Source: Siphonodentalium dalli
Lineage: Eukaryota; Mollusca; Scaphopoda; Gadilida; Siphonodentaliidae
Direction: 5' to 3'
DNA: 64,000 nucleotides
Assembly: GCA_032622095.1 (NCBI GenBank)
Contig: CP136065.1
Span: 20,944,134-21,008,133 of the forward strand
Part shown: positions 10,545 to 21,769 of the stretch, piece by piece
How positions within the stretch are numbered: position 1 is the stretch's first letter
Layout: each line of letters opens with the position of its first letter
Made by a program: the position numbers and the translations under genes
The notes under the pieces: model-generated
The model's database searches: none
Seen by the model: only the letters and a program-made list of their open reading frames with translations
Told to the model about the DNA's origin: nothing

Positions 10545-11555
10545 TTCACATATTCGTAACAGTCTAAGTTCAACTGTTTTCACAAATTGACATCTTGTTT
10601 CCGATGATTTTTTACGAGATTTGTAGACTTCAAGTTGTCATTTCCTTAACTTCAACTGACCTTAGTGCGGTCAGTAGTAAGCCTATGTGAATGACAAAAT
10701 TAATTGTGAAAAGCTTAATCTCTTCGTATAGTTCCTGTCCCGTGTTTTTCGCATGAGTCCCTTCCATGCCTGCCATAGACAGATGATAAATATTGAACAG
10801 GAATAGAAACATGAGTGCAGTTGGAATATATAGAACAAGAAAGTTAGACATGGTCCGAAATCCAATTTACTTATGAATTAATTACTTCATTAATTTTGTC
10901 ATTCACATAGGCCTACTACTGAAGTTAAGGAAATGACGTCACAATGGACTGAAAGTTATCTTCAACAAAGACATGTCTTGTGTTCTTCAACTTGAAGTCT
11001 ACAAAACACGGGACAGGAACTCCTCGATAGATAGATTAGATAGATTTATTTCTTATACCATACATGTTTACATATGTATACATAATATCAGAGGCAGTGT
11101 TGAGCGAATAAGGAATATATCAATTCAATACAAATATATTGTTCTGGCTGTAATCTATCAGGGGCAGGGTAAACCAGTCACTGGATAAGACCAACGAGTA
11201 CCCCCACACCATACCAACCCAAGGCACAGCCGTGGGGAGGCATAGTATATATGCGGCCTCTTCCTGACCTCATCAAGTAACTAGTCGACTCTCCATAATC
11301 TTGACAAATTTACAGAGTCTCCTAGCTATCGATGATTTTCACCATTATTTTTGTCAATCACATACTACTGACCGCACTATAAGGTCAATTGAAGTTAAGG
11401 AAATGACGTCACAATGGACTGAAAGTTATCTTCAACAAAGACATGTCTTGTGTTCTTCGACTTGAAGTCTACAAATCTCGTAAAAATTATCGGTAACAAG
11501 ATGTCAATTTGTGAAAACAGTTGAACTAAGACTGTTACGAATATGTGAAGCCACT
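10545..11555. repeat. Complex inverted repeat with an extra partial arm
   Basis: The segment 10,545-10,750 returns in reverse complement at about 11,335-11,555. Shared landmarks include CACATATTCGTAACAGTC with its complement, and CAGTTGAAGTTAAGGAAATG. A third partial copy of the same arm lies at 10,893-11,020, in the same orientation as the right arm. The right-type arms carry about 55 extra bases (GTCACAATGGACTGAAAG onward) that the left arm lacks. This looks like a foldback-type non-autonomous element or a rearranged one; no target duplication was identified. Confidence 0.7.
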
Positions 11556-12217
11556 TGCCAATGGCAAAAATATTTTCATTTGGCAAAAAGTTTGGCAAGT
11601 GAGTTTTTAATTATGGGATGTGAACTATCTAGTCATAAATATCGAACGTGGGTTATTCATGTGCCGAATTAGTCAATACAATGGGAAACCAAGGTCTGAA
11701 ATCTATCACTTTACATGTAGCGCAGTCAGCAGTGCTATGTCGACAGTTATATGTAATCTTCTTTACTTTTTACAAAATGGTAATCCCATCTTTCTGTCAT
11801 AATCAAACTTTCACCAAACAGCTAATCGACGGTGGTTAAAATGTGAGTCGGAAAAAAGCAATGTTGTGTAAATTTTTCATTGAGAAGTACTTTGTAATAT
11901 GATACCACAAAAGGTAATTATTAATTTGTTTTGACAGTTAATCCCCCCTTTGTCCGTTTGAAGTATGGGGGCATGTAGGCATTGTAACAATGCATAATAA
12001 TGGCGACAGTATATAGCACATATTATGATGTCGGCGTTATATTACCAGTGAGTATAAAACAATAGCCAAATTTGAATGACGACGGATTAATTTAGGGCTC
12101 GTTGATATAAGCAGTAATACAAGGCGAAATAAGCTTGAATAAGATTGATGACTGTGTAGCAACATTAAATGTAGTTTCCAGACTTAGATATATATGGCTA
12201 CTATGATATTTATAGAG

Positions 12218-12364
12218 GATCTCCAACGAGTTATGTTGGGATATAAGATTTTATGAAACGAGTTTGATAAATTTGATTCATAACGAGTCGTAGACGAGTT
12301 GTGAATCAAATTTATCAAACGAGTTTCATAAAATCTTGTATCTCAACATAACGAGTTGGAGATC
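12218..12364. repeat. About 147-bp near-perfect palindrome
   Basis: The left arm starts GATCTCCAACGAGTTATG and the right arm ends with its complement, meeting near 12,290. The internal AAACGAGT and GATAAATTTG boxes are placed like those of the palindromes at 58.05 and 59.06 kb, which suggests one dispersed hairpin family. The surrounding 11,560-12,215 and 12,365-12,990 show no supported gene. Confidence 0.88.
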
Positions 12365-13029
12365 TTGTATATCACATGAAAAAAACTAGAGCTTTTTGCC
12401 TTTTATCAAATCAAAATCTTTAAAAGAAGCTGAAAAATGCATGTAAAATGCATAGATGCACGGCGTTGGCTGAGACGCTTCCCAACCGTATACGACAGTA
12501 TTGCGCGCTCTGCCTTGCGACGAAACAAATAGTCCCCTAATTTGCCTCTTTGTTTTTGTGCCTATTTTCGTCAATGCAACTAAGTTGGACAATAATGCAA
12601 TGTCTATTATTAGTATCAAGCGCGGCTTTCTTAAATAGTATTGATCCGCGCGGTAATTTACTTGGCGCAATGCCAAGTATCCCGGCGATTACACACTAGT
12701 GACAGATAAGAAAATATGTAATGGATTTTTCAATGATATTATAGTGGTTTCATGTGATATATATTTATTAATAATACTAACTTGCTTTTCTAGTAGCTCA
12801 TTTTACCTGTGTCTGTGGTTAGTATTTAACAAATATAAAAACACGATAATTTCCCCAATTATACGCTCAAATTAAATTAGGCAAATAATTTTGTAATTTG
12901 GCAAGAGAAAATTTTCGCCCAGCGCTAACCCTGGCGCTAGCTTTGTTATCATATCCAGAAGTAAATTGGATTTCGGATATACATTTAATTTTGATCAATA
13001 AAAACTAATTAAAAAAAATATACTAACAC

Positions 13030-13185
13030 TGCTTCCTCCCATCGTGCTGAAGTAATTTACCACATCGGTAAATTCATTCGCCGAGTTGATCTTAACCAGT
13101 GACATACCAAGCTCTTGGCAATAGAATTCAGCATTCTTCCAGCTGGCCGTTCTTGACCGCAGTATATATCGTGGTATTGTCATAC
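13030..13185 (-). CDS. Internal exon of a C-type lectin domain gene (partial)
   Basis: This is the only convincing host-gene signal in the window. The minus strand has a polypyrimidine-like run ending in TGCAG just before 13,185, and then a frame containing SWKNAEFYCQELGMSLVKIN followed by NEFTDVVNYF. That is the front half of a C-type lectin domain: the W..A..YC motif, then G..L..I and the helix after it. Such domains bind sugars or proteins in secreted or membrane receptors. A GT donor follows at 13,029-13,028, giving a 156-bp exon with phase 1 at both ends, the symmetric phase common for extracellular modules; a second GT six bases on is also possible. The rest of the domain (calcium-site and last cysteines) was not found, so neighbouring exons may be in unseen DNA or lost. 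It could also be a relic. Confidence 0.6.
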
Positions 13186-13423
13186 CTGCAAGTGCACAGA
13201 ACATTAGGAAATCATAGAGCCTATATCGAGTTTATATGTGTCCCGTCCCACAAAATATGTGCTTGTATTACTATGTACATGTAACTACTATAGGATATTG
13301 ATGTGTAAAACTGCTAAGTGGATCAAGAAAATGTTGCCATCTGCATTTATAAAAGCAAGTAATGTTGACAAAGACATCTAACATTATAAAAATAATGGTG
13401 CATGTACCTACACACCAATACCT

Positions 13424-14210
13424 TCTCATATATATTTGCGAGACCTCTGTCTGTTTGTCTGTTTGTTTGTCTGTCTGTCATTAATACAAATCTACGATTC
13501 TCGACCGATCGGGACGAAACTTGGTACGTGTGTGTAGTTTGACCAGGCGGTCGACGTTGTCGTATTTGCGAGCCAGTGCGGCGCCCGCTTCGCGCATGCG
13601 CAGACGAGATCTCGGAAACGGGTGGAGCTATCGACTTGAAATTTGCTATGTGAATGTATCTTGCCCCGGATGCGAATTTTATCGGGTCGCCGAGCCCGTG
13701 CGACGCCAGCTTCGTGCATGCGCAGACGATATCTCGGAAACGGGTGGAGCTATCGACTTGAAATTTGGTATGTGAAGTGCCCCGGATACCAATTTTATCG
13801 GGTCGCCGAGCCCGTGCGACGCCAGCTTCGCGCATGCGCAGACGAGATCTCGGAAACCAGTGGAGCTATCGACTTGAAATTTGCTATGTGAATATACCTT
13901 GCCCCGGATGCGAAATTTATCGGGTCGCCGAGCCCGTGCGACGCCAGCTTCGCGCATGCGCAGACGAGATCTCGGAAACAGGTGGAGCTATCGACTTGAA
14001 ATATTTGCTATGTGAATGTATCTTGCCCCGGATACGAATTTTATCGGGTCGCCGAGCCCGTGCGATGCCAGCTTCGCGCATGCGCAGACCAGATCTCGGA
14101 AACGGGTGGAGCTATCGACTTGAAATTTGGTTTTTGAATCGGGCTGGGTAGAGCTATCGACTTGAAATTTGGTTTTTGAATAGCCCGGACAACGTCGGGC
14201 TCATCGGCTA
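13424..14210 (+). mobile_element. Helitron-like non-autonomous element 1 (tandem pair, upstream member)
   Basis: It starts TCTCATATATATTTGCG and ends with a GCCCG...CGGGC hairpin followed by TCATCGGCTA. Helitrons typically begin TC and end with a short hairpin a few bases before CTRR, with no target duplication. The 5' part is rich in CTGT repeats; the body is five copies of a 122-bp unit. It is joined directly to the next element at CTA/TCTC. No Rep/helicase gene is present. Confidence 0.72.
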
Positions 14211-14700
14211 TCTCATATATATTTTAAAAACCTCTGTATGTTTGTATGTCTGTCTGTATGTCTGTCATTTATACAAATCTACGATTCTCGACCGATCGGG
14301 ACGAAACTTGGTACGTGTGTGTAGTTTGACCAGGCGGTTGTCCTTGTCGTATTGGCGAGCCCGTGTGGCGCCCATTTCGCGCATGCGCAGACGAGATCTC
14401 GGAAACGGGTGAAGCTATCGACTTGAAATTTGCTATGTGAATGTATCTTGCCCCGGATACCAATTTTATCGGGTCGCCGAGCCCGTGCGACGCCAGCTTC
14501 GCGCATGCGCAGACGAGATATCGGAAACGGGTGGAGCTATCGACTTGAAATTTGGTATGTGAATGTATCTTGCCCCGGATACGAATTTTATCGGGTCGCC
14601 GAACCCGTGCGACGCCAGCTTCGCGCATGCGCAGACCAGATCTCGGAAACGGGTAGAGCTATCGACTTGAAATTTGGTTTTTGAATAGCCCGGACAACGT
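13560..14700 (+). repeat. 122-bp tandem repeat with GCGCATGCGC palindromes (5 + 3 copies)
   Basis: Unit anchors (CGCGCATGCG) fall at about 13,591, 13,713, 13,829, 13,951 and 14,075, then 14,378, 14,500 and 14,622, spaced 116-124 bp. Seven of the eight carry an exact GCGCATGCGC; the 13,713 unit has GTGCATGCGC. The units are GC- and CpG-rich compared with the flanks. The open frames over this region on both strands come from the repeat and are not genes. Confidence 0.92.
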
Positions 14701-14716
14701 CGGGCTCATCGGCTAG
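14211..14716 (+). mobile_element. Helitron-like non-autonomous element 2 (downstream member)
   Basis: It begins TCTCATATATATTTT and shares the region from ATACAAATCTACGATTCTCG onward with element 1. It contains three copies of the 122-bp unit and ends with the hairpin GCCCGGACAACGTCGGGC (14,688-14,705), seven bases, then CTAG (14,713-14,716) before T. That is a textbook Helitron 3' end. Confidence 0.78.
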
Positions 14717-16260
14717 TAAATATATATTTGCGAATGTCTGTCTGTCTGTGTTCTATAGAAATTCACAGGGGACCACCTAGATGGCACAAAAGGGATCTAA
14801 TAGGGGTAACGTTTTACGAGAAATATAATGGCGAGGGTCAGAATTTAGCCGAATGCCCGGAAGGGGAGAGGGGCACCAAAATTGATCAAAATAATTTTAG
14901 CGCCGAATTCCACCAAATTGATGAACATTCTTCTGAGATCTTCTCCATGATACAAGGAATCTTATTGTGTGATTTAAAGACGCCAGATTGGTGTCGTTGG
15001 AATGAGAGATTTGGGGGTGCTGTGAGTGGGTACTAAATCTGATAAGAATTGGTTTAGTCGCTGATTGCCAACAAACTTGTACAAATTCATCCCCATGGTA
15101 TGAGGTGTCTAATGGCGTGGCTTAAAGCTGTCAAAAGTGGCGTCATTCGAGTCAGGGGTGCACTGAAAGGGAGAGGGGCACCAAAATTGATACACAATAT
15201 TTTTAGCGCCAATTTCCACCAAATTGATACACATTCTTATCCATGATATGAGGAATCTAATCTCCATGATATCAGGCGTCTACTTGTGTGGTTTAAAGGT
15301 GTCAGGGGTGCCATGAGGGTGAGACAGACACACCCGTTGATAAACAATATGTTTAGCGCCGATTTCCACCTGATTGATACATATTCTTCTCCGTGATACG
15401 AATAATCTAATCGTGTGGTTTAAATGCGCCAAATTGGTGCCTTTTGGGTGAGAGATATGCAATGGTGGCCCTAAATTTGATTCGAATTTCTATACTCGCC
15501 AATTTTCATAAATTTTATATATATTAATCTCTATAATGAGTCTAAGTGTGTGGTTTAATGATGTCAAAAGTGGCGCCGCTTGAATCCGAAATAGGGACGG
15601 GAGGGTCACCAAAAACTTATAAAAATATGTTTAGTGCCAATTACCATCAAACTCATACACGTTCTTCTCAAATGATGCAATGAATCAAATATTTGCGAAT
15701 ATCTGTCTGTGTTCTATATATAACTTTAAGGGTACAATCCAGATGGCACCATGCAAGGCGGCATAACATGGGTAACCTTTTACGAGTAAGATAATGGTGC
15801 GGGTTAAATTTTTCTAAAGTGACGTTGTTGGTGTCAGGGGAGGGGCTATTTTTAGCGCAGATTTCGACCAAATTGATATATTATTCTTCTCCGTAATACG
15901 AGGAATATAAACGTTTGATTTAAAGACGCGAAATTGGTACCGTTTGGGTGAGAGGTGGTGGGGGGGTAATAACTATGATAAGAATTTGTTTAGTTTTGAT
16001 TACCACCAACCTTATATACGACCATCTCCATTATATAATGCATGCATGAGTCTAATAGACGTGGTTTAAATATGACGAAATTGGCGCGGTTCAAGTCATG
16101 CATGAAGGGAGTTGCACCAAAGTTGATACAAATATATTTAGCACCAATTCAACCAAATTCATGCACGTTCTTCTCTAATGATAAGATGAATTAAATCACA
16201 TTTGGGGTCGTTTGGGTCATGGATGGCGAGAGGAGATTCACTAGCATTTATAAGATTGTT
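14717..16260 (+). repeat. Decayed tandem repeat, about 150-bp scale, in a duplicated larger unit
   Basis: Phrases such as GGCACCAAAATTGAT, TTTTAGCGCC, CCACCAAATTGAT and GTGTGGTTTAAAG recur in the same order through this stretch with many substitutions. The opening (TATTTGCGAATGTCTGTCTG near 14,722) recurs at about 15,690, so a roughly 970-bp unit also repeats. The openings resemble the CTGT-rich Helitron 5' ends upstream, so this may be an older related element. It has no coding content. Confidence 0.65.
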
Positions 16261-17290
16261 CAATTCGCCGATATCCAACAAAGTTATATAGTCATCTCCC
16301 AGGCCATCTCCATGTCGGTCTAAGGAGTTTTTGGCATTCCAATTTCACAATCTCGACAAATGGTGACCGAATTAAGTCACTTGAACAATTATATCTTCTC
16401 AACTGTCATATTTATATGGGGATGGAAATCAGGTCATTCCTATAACGATCTAGCAACACAGATACATAGAAGAAAGCATTAAAAGTATATTTATATCAAT
16501 CTATTTAAAGATACATATATTCTTTCAAACTGAGGGACTTTGAATCGTCAGATGATTGCATATTAGAATGGCTCATGCATATATTATAACACGATTGAGT
16601 CTGCCCCATTCAATATAGTTTCCACAAAACAAGTTACAATTGCCAAGAGATATGGAAATGTAGAGGAGCAAGCATGTTCAAAAATAGTGGTCTCAGTGTG
16701 CAGTCAAATATGGTTACTTCTGAGATAAAGGAAAACGCAGTCCGTAGCACATGACTGTTCAGGATCCTCCAATAGTGACATCTGAGAAGGGTATATCTGC
16801 CCGATACAGAGGATTTCTTTCATTTTTTAGAGCAGACTCATCGCCTAACATAAACAACTCAAAATCTCGCTGTGTCTGGCACATGTAGCTGCTATACATG
16901 CATAACATCATTTCTTTTAAACTTAAAATGATTAGCCAGTATATAGCACCAGAATAGTGGCACCTGGACATATTTTAAAAACATCTGTATCTTCATGAAG
17001 AACTGATAAACTAGATTGATTGATACATCTCTATGTAAAACACAATTGTCGTCTTTTATTTTTTCGAACTAATGCGTTTATGATGTTCATGTTTCATGCT
17101 ATAACGTCTGAAGAATACGCAGTTGTAAATAAATTAATACTTCGTTATTGGTGGGACGGATTAAACGCGATAAACAAAATGATAATCGCTCCGACCTGAC
17201 AAGGTGAGTCACTACTTATATTCCATGTGTAAGAATCATGTTTTGTGCTGCCATTTGGATATACAGTTTATGAGAATACGTGTAACACGT
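16261..17290. other. Unannotated stretch
   Basis: AT-rich sequence without a supported gene, repeat or motif. The open frame at 16,759-16,971 shows no family resemblance. Confidence 0.5.
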
Positions 17291-18122
17291 ATATATGTTG
17301 GTGGGTACTGTTGATTTAGCTATGATGGCTGTGGGTCCCGCTGATTTAGCTATGATGTTTGTGTGTCCCGCTGATTTAGCTACGATGTTTGTGGGTCCCA
17401 CTGATTTAGCTATGATGTTTGTGGGTCCCCCTGATTTAGCTATGATTTTTGTGAGTCCCACTGATTTAAATTAGCTATGATGTTTGTGGGTCCCACTGAT
17501 TTAGCTATGATGTTTGTGGGTCCCACTGATTTAGCTATGATGTTTGTGGGTCCCACTGATTTAGCTATGATGTTTGTGGGTCCCGCTGATTTAGCTACGA
17601 TGTTAGTGGGTTTACTGAGTTATATATCATGCTTGTGGGTGCCGCTGATTTAGCTATGATGTTTGTTGGTCCCGCTGATTTAGCTACGATGTTAGTGGGT
17701 TTAATGAGTTATATATCATGCTTGTCGGTCCCGCTGATTTAGCTATGATGTTTGTTGGTCCCGCTGATTTATCTACGATGTTAGTGGGTTTAATGAGTTA
17801 TATATCATGCTTGTCGGCCCCGCTGATTTGCTATGATGTTTGTTGGTCCCGCTGATTTAGCTACGATGTTAGTGGGTTTAATGAGTTATATATCATGCTT
17901 GTCGGCCCCGCTGATTTGCTATGATGTTTGTTGGTCCCGCTGATTTAGCTACGATGTTAGTGGGTTTAATGAGTTATATATCATGCTTGTCGGTCCCGCT
18001 GATTTAGCTATGATGTTTGTTGGTCCCGCTGATTTAGCTACGATGTTGGTGGGTTTACTGAGTTATATATCATGCTTGTCGGTCCCGCTGATTTAGCTAT
18101 GTTGTTGGTGGGTATACTGAGT
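17291..18122 (-). repeat. 30-bp satellite, reverse-oriented block
   Basis: Units read GCTGATTTAGCTATGATG followed by TTTGTGGGTCCC. Between about 17,590 and 18,060 simple units alternate with a variant holding TTTAATGAGTTATATATC, giving a higher-order period of 88-89 bp repeated about five times. Because 30 is divisible by three and the unit lacks stops in several frames, long decapeptide-repeat open frames appear on both strands; they are by-products. Confidence 0.93.
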
Positions 18123-18127
18123 TATAT

Positions 18128-19952
18128 ACCCATAGCCAAATCAGCGGGACCCACAAATAGTATAGCTAAATCAACAGAACCAACCAACGCCATAGCTAAA
18201 TCAGCGGGACCCACAAACATCATAGCTAAATCAACAGAACCAACCAGCACCATAATACCTAAATCAGCGGGACCCATAAACATGATATATGACTCAGTAC
18301 ACCCACTCACAACATATCTAAATCAGCGGGACCCAAAACATCATAGCTAAATCAACAGAACCAACCAACGCCATAGCTAAATCAGCGGGACCCACAACCA
18401 TCATAGCTGAATCAACAGAACCAACCAGCATAGCTAAATTAGCGGAACCCACAAACATCATAGCTAAATCAACAGAACCAAGCAACGTCATAGCTAAATC
18501 AGCGGGACCCACAACCATCATAGCTGAATCAAAAGAGCCAACCAGCATAGCTAAATTAGCGGAACCCGCAAACATCATAGCTGAATCAACAGAACCAACC
18601 AGCATCATATAGCTAAATTAGCGGAACCCACAAACATCACAGCTAAATCAACACAACCAGCCTCATAGCTAAATCACCGGGACCCACAGACATGGCTGAA
18701 TCAACAAAACCAACCAGCATCATAGATACCTCAGCGGGACCCACAGACATCATAGCTAAATCAACAGAACCAACCAACATCATAGCTAGATCAGCGGGAC
18801 CCTACAAACATCATAGCTAAATCAACAGAACCAAACAGCATCATATATATACATCAGCGGGACTACAAACATCATAGTTAAATCAACAGAACCAACGAGC
18901 ATCATAGCTAAACCAGCGGGACCCACAAACACCATACCTAAATCAGCGGGACCCACAAATATCATAGCTAAACCAACAGAACCAACCAGTATCATAGCTA
19001 AATCAGCGGGACCCACAGACAGCATAGCTAATCAACAGAAACAACCAGCATAGCTAAATTAGCGGAACCCACAAACAGCATAGCTGAATCAACAGAACCA
19101 ACCAACATCCACTAACGATCATTGCTAAATCAACAGAAGCAACAACCACCATGGTTAAATCAGTAGGACCCGTAATCACATGATATATGACTCAGTAAAC
19201 CCACGAACATCATAGCTAAATCAGCAGGACCCACAAACATCATAGCTAAATCAACAGAACCAACCAGCATCATAGCTAAATCAGAGGGACCCATAAACAT
19301 GATATATAACTCAGTAAACCCACAGACATCTTAGCTAAATCAGCGGGACCCACAAACATCGTAGCTAAATCAGCGGGACCAACAAACATAGTAGCTAAAT
19401 CAGTGGGACCCACAAACATCGTAGCTGAATCAGTGGGACCAACAAACATCGTAGCTAAATCAGTGGGACCCACAAACATCGTAGCTAAATCAGCGGGACC
19501 TACAAACATCATAGCTAAATCATTGGGACCCACAAACATCGTAGCTGAATCAGTGGGACCAACAAACATCGTAGCTAAATCGGTGGGACCCACAAACATC
19601 GTAGCTAAATCAGTGGGACCCACAAACATCGTAGCTGAATCCGTGGGACCCACAAACATCGTAGCTGAATCAGTGGGACCAACAAACATCATAGCTAAAT
19701 CAGTGGGACCACAAACATCATAGCTAAATCAGTGGGACCCACAAACATCATAGCTAAATCAGTGGGACCCACAAACATCGTAGCTGAATCAGTGGGACCC
19801 ACAAACATCGTAGCTGAATCAGCGGGACCCACAAACATCATGGCTAAATCAGTGGGACGAACAAACATCGTAGCTGAATCAGTGGGACCAACAAACATCA
19901 TAGCTAAATCAGTGGGACCCACAAACATCGTAGCTGAATCAGCGGGACCCAC
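18128..19952 (+). repeat. 30-bp satellite, forward-oriented block
   Basis: This is the same unit as 17,291-18,122 but on the opposite strand: ATAGCTAAATCAGCGGGACC then CACAAACATC. The part from 18,128 to about 19,330 is heterogeneous, with AACAGAACCAACCAGC variants. From 19,330 to 19,952 the units are regular and near-identical. The junction with the reverse block (about 18,108-18,130, GGGTATACTGAG...TATACCC) is itself palindromic. Confidence 0.94.
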
Positions 19953-19976
19953 GGGCACGATGGGATTAGCGTTAGA

Positions 19977-20387
19977 ATGCTCCGCGAAACAGCAAAATCG
20001 ATAGCTCACCCACTGGTCCTTCTATTCAGGAAATCTATCAATACAGAGAAATTCTCAAACTCCTGGAAATCCGCAAACGTGATCCCGATTTTCAACAAAG
20101 ACGATCCAGTTGACGCCAAAAATTATCGACCAATATCCCTTTTACCATGTGTATCTAAACTTTTTGAGAAAGTTGTTCTGAAACAGATTAGTAAGTTTTT
20201 CATCGAAAATGAGCTCTTGTATTTCCATCAATCCGGTTTCCTCCCAGGTCACAGTACAACATACCAACTATTAGACCTGTACCACAACTTGTGCCAAACC
20301 CTCGATAAAGGACTATTTACATGTTCCATATTCTGTGATATATCCAAAGCTTTTGAAAGGATTTTGGCACAGGGGACTGATACATAA
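19977..20387 (+). pseudogene. LINE A reverse transcriptase, N-terminal part
   Basis: The frame carries RT palm motifs of non-LTR retrotransposons: YRPISLLPCVSKLFEK, then HQSGFLPGHSTTYQLL, then the FCDISKAF catalytic-aspartate box. Protein homology continues in another frame after about 20,357 (WHRGLIHKLKAYG). A one-base shift therefore lies there, and the last residues before the stop are out of frame. More shifts follow near 20,420 and 20,525. The protein nicks and copies target DNA during retrotransposition; this copy cannot make it. No endonuclease domain precedes it because of 5' truncation. Confidence 0.88.
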
Positions 20388-20539
20388 ATTGAAAGCATAT
20401 GGATTAAAAGGGGAACGACTTTAAATTGTATAGAAGACTACCTAGATAACCGGACGCAAAGAGTCCTAGTCAATGACATATTTTCAAAATATGAGGTCAT
20501 CCCAGCAGGAGTGCCCCGTGGATTTTTCTGGGGCCTTTC

Positions 20540-21769
20540 TTGTTCCTTGTATATATAAATGATCTAGCCGACGGTATTGCATCGGTAACGAGAATGTATG
20601 CTGATGACACTTGCCTCACGAACAGCCACTTTGATATTAATATACTTGAAGGTACTATGAACAGCGACTTAGACAAAATTACAGCGTGGTCCAAAAACTG
20701 GCTGGTCAGCTTTAATCCAATTAAAACAGTTGGAATGTCCTTCTCATTAGTTGCTCCATCTACAGAGAATCCGAACCTCAAATTCGTGGGAAATTCAATC
20801 GACTTTGTGGACAAGCATAAACATTTAGGTCTGGAACTCCAATCAAATCTCAAATGGAACGCCCACATCGAAGGCTCTGTCAAAAAGATTGCCTCGCGCC
20901 TATCTCAACTTCGTCGCATCAAATATCAACTAAACAGGAAAACCATCGAAATTATTTACAAAACATACATTTTACCATTATTTGATTATTCAGATGCCGT
21001 TTGGGACAATGCCTCTAACTATATGTTAGAAAAGCTTGACCGGCTTCATATCGATGCTGGTCGGATAGTCAGCGGTATCACCCGTTCTGCCTCGGGTGAT
21101 GCGGTATTACAGGAAGTTGGATGGCCTTCACTCAATAAAAGACGCCAAACACATAAATTGCAGGCACTCTATAAAATCGTCAACAATTTAGCACCAACAT
21201 ATCTATCCACTACACTTCCCCTCAGATCTCATGAAGTTGCAGACTATAATTGGAGACGCCCCAGTAAATTTTATTCATATTACTGCAATACTGAATACTT
21301 CAAACAGTCATGTTTCCCAAATATGGCCATGGAATGGAATAAACTTCCTAAATTAATCACCGACGTTGACCAATTTTCTACCTTTAATACCAACTTGCAA
21401 CATATAGATCCAACGCCCAGTCCCCCTCGACATTTCTACGTTGGACTCAGAAAATACAATATTTTTCACTGTCGCCTACGTAACTTGTGTAGTGAACTCC
21501 GATCTGATATGTTCAACAACTATATCGCTGACAGCCCCGCACGTTCGTGTGGAAACCGGTATGAAGACGCATATCATTATTTCTTCATGTGCCCATTGTA
21601 CCAAAGAGAGCTCTCAGAATTTTCTGAGAAACTAACCCGTGAAAATCTCATAATAAGCAACATTGCAGAACTCATGTGTGGAATACCTAATATCTCGTCC
21701 CAAAAATATATGAGACTATTTGACATCACACAGCAATATATTGCCGCTACTAAACGTTTCGACCCCTAA
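20540..21769 (+). pseudogene. LINE A reverse transcriptase, C-terminal part
   Basis: This 409-residue frame begins inside RT. LVYINDLADGI precedes the catalytic MYADDTCL box near residue 20, then KTVGMSFS and KHLGLEL follow, and then the long thumb/connection region (QEVGWPSLNKRRQTHKLQAL). It ends with a degenerate cysteine-histidine module, SCGNRYEDAYHYFFMC, typical of LINE C-termini. The stop at 21,769 looks natural because a 3' UTR follows. The clade (CR1- or Jockey-like) is not assigned. Confidence 0.9.

Noticed and set aside
10630-10851. A 73-residue minus-strand frame with a hydrophobic, signal-peptide-like start
   Set aside because: It lies within an arm of a repeated inverted structure and overlaps a second open frame. 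No downstream domain or splice partner is visible. It is also downstream, not upstream, of the lectin exon in the minus-strand direction, so it cannot be that gene's leader.
13347-14628. Several 75-160-residue frames rich in arginine across the 122-bp repeats
   Set aside because: They are open on both strands and restart with every repeat unit. The region is explained by Helitron-like elements with no coding role.
19276-19692. Decapeptide-repeat proteins (GPTDLATMFV and GPTNIVAKSV types) over the 30-bp satellite
   Set aside because: Open on both strands over the same bases, explained by a 30-bp stop-free unit. No start context or non-repeat domain is attached.
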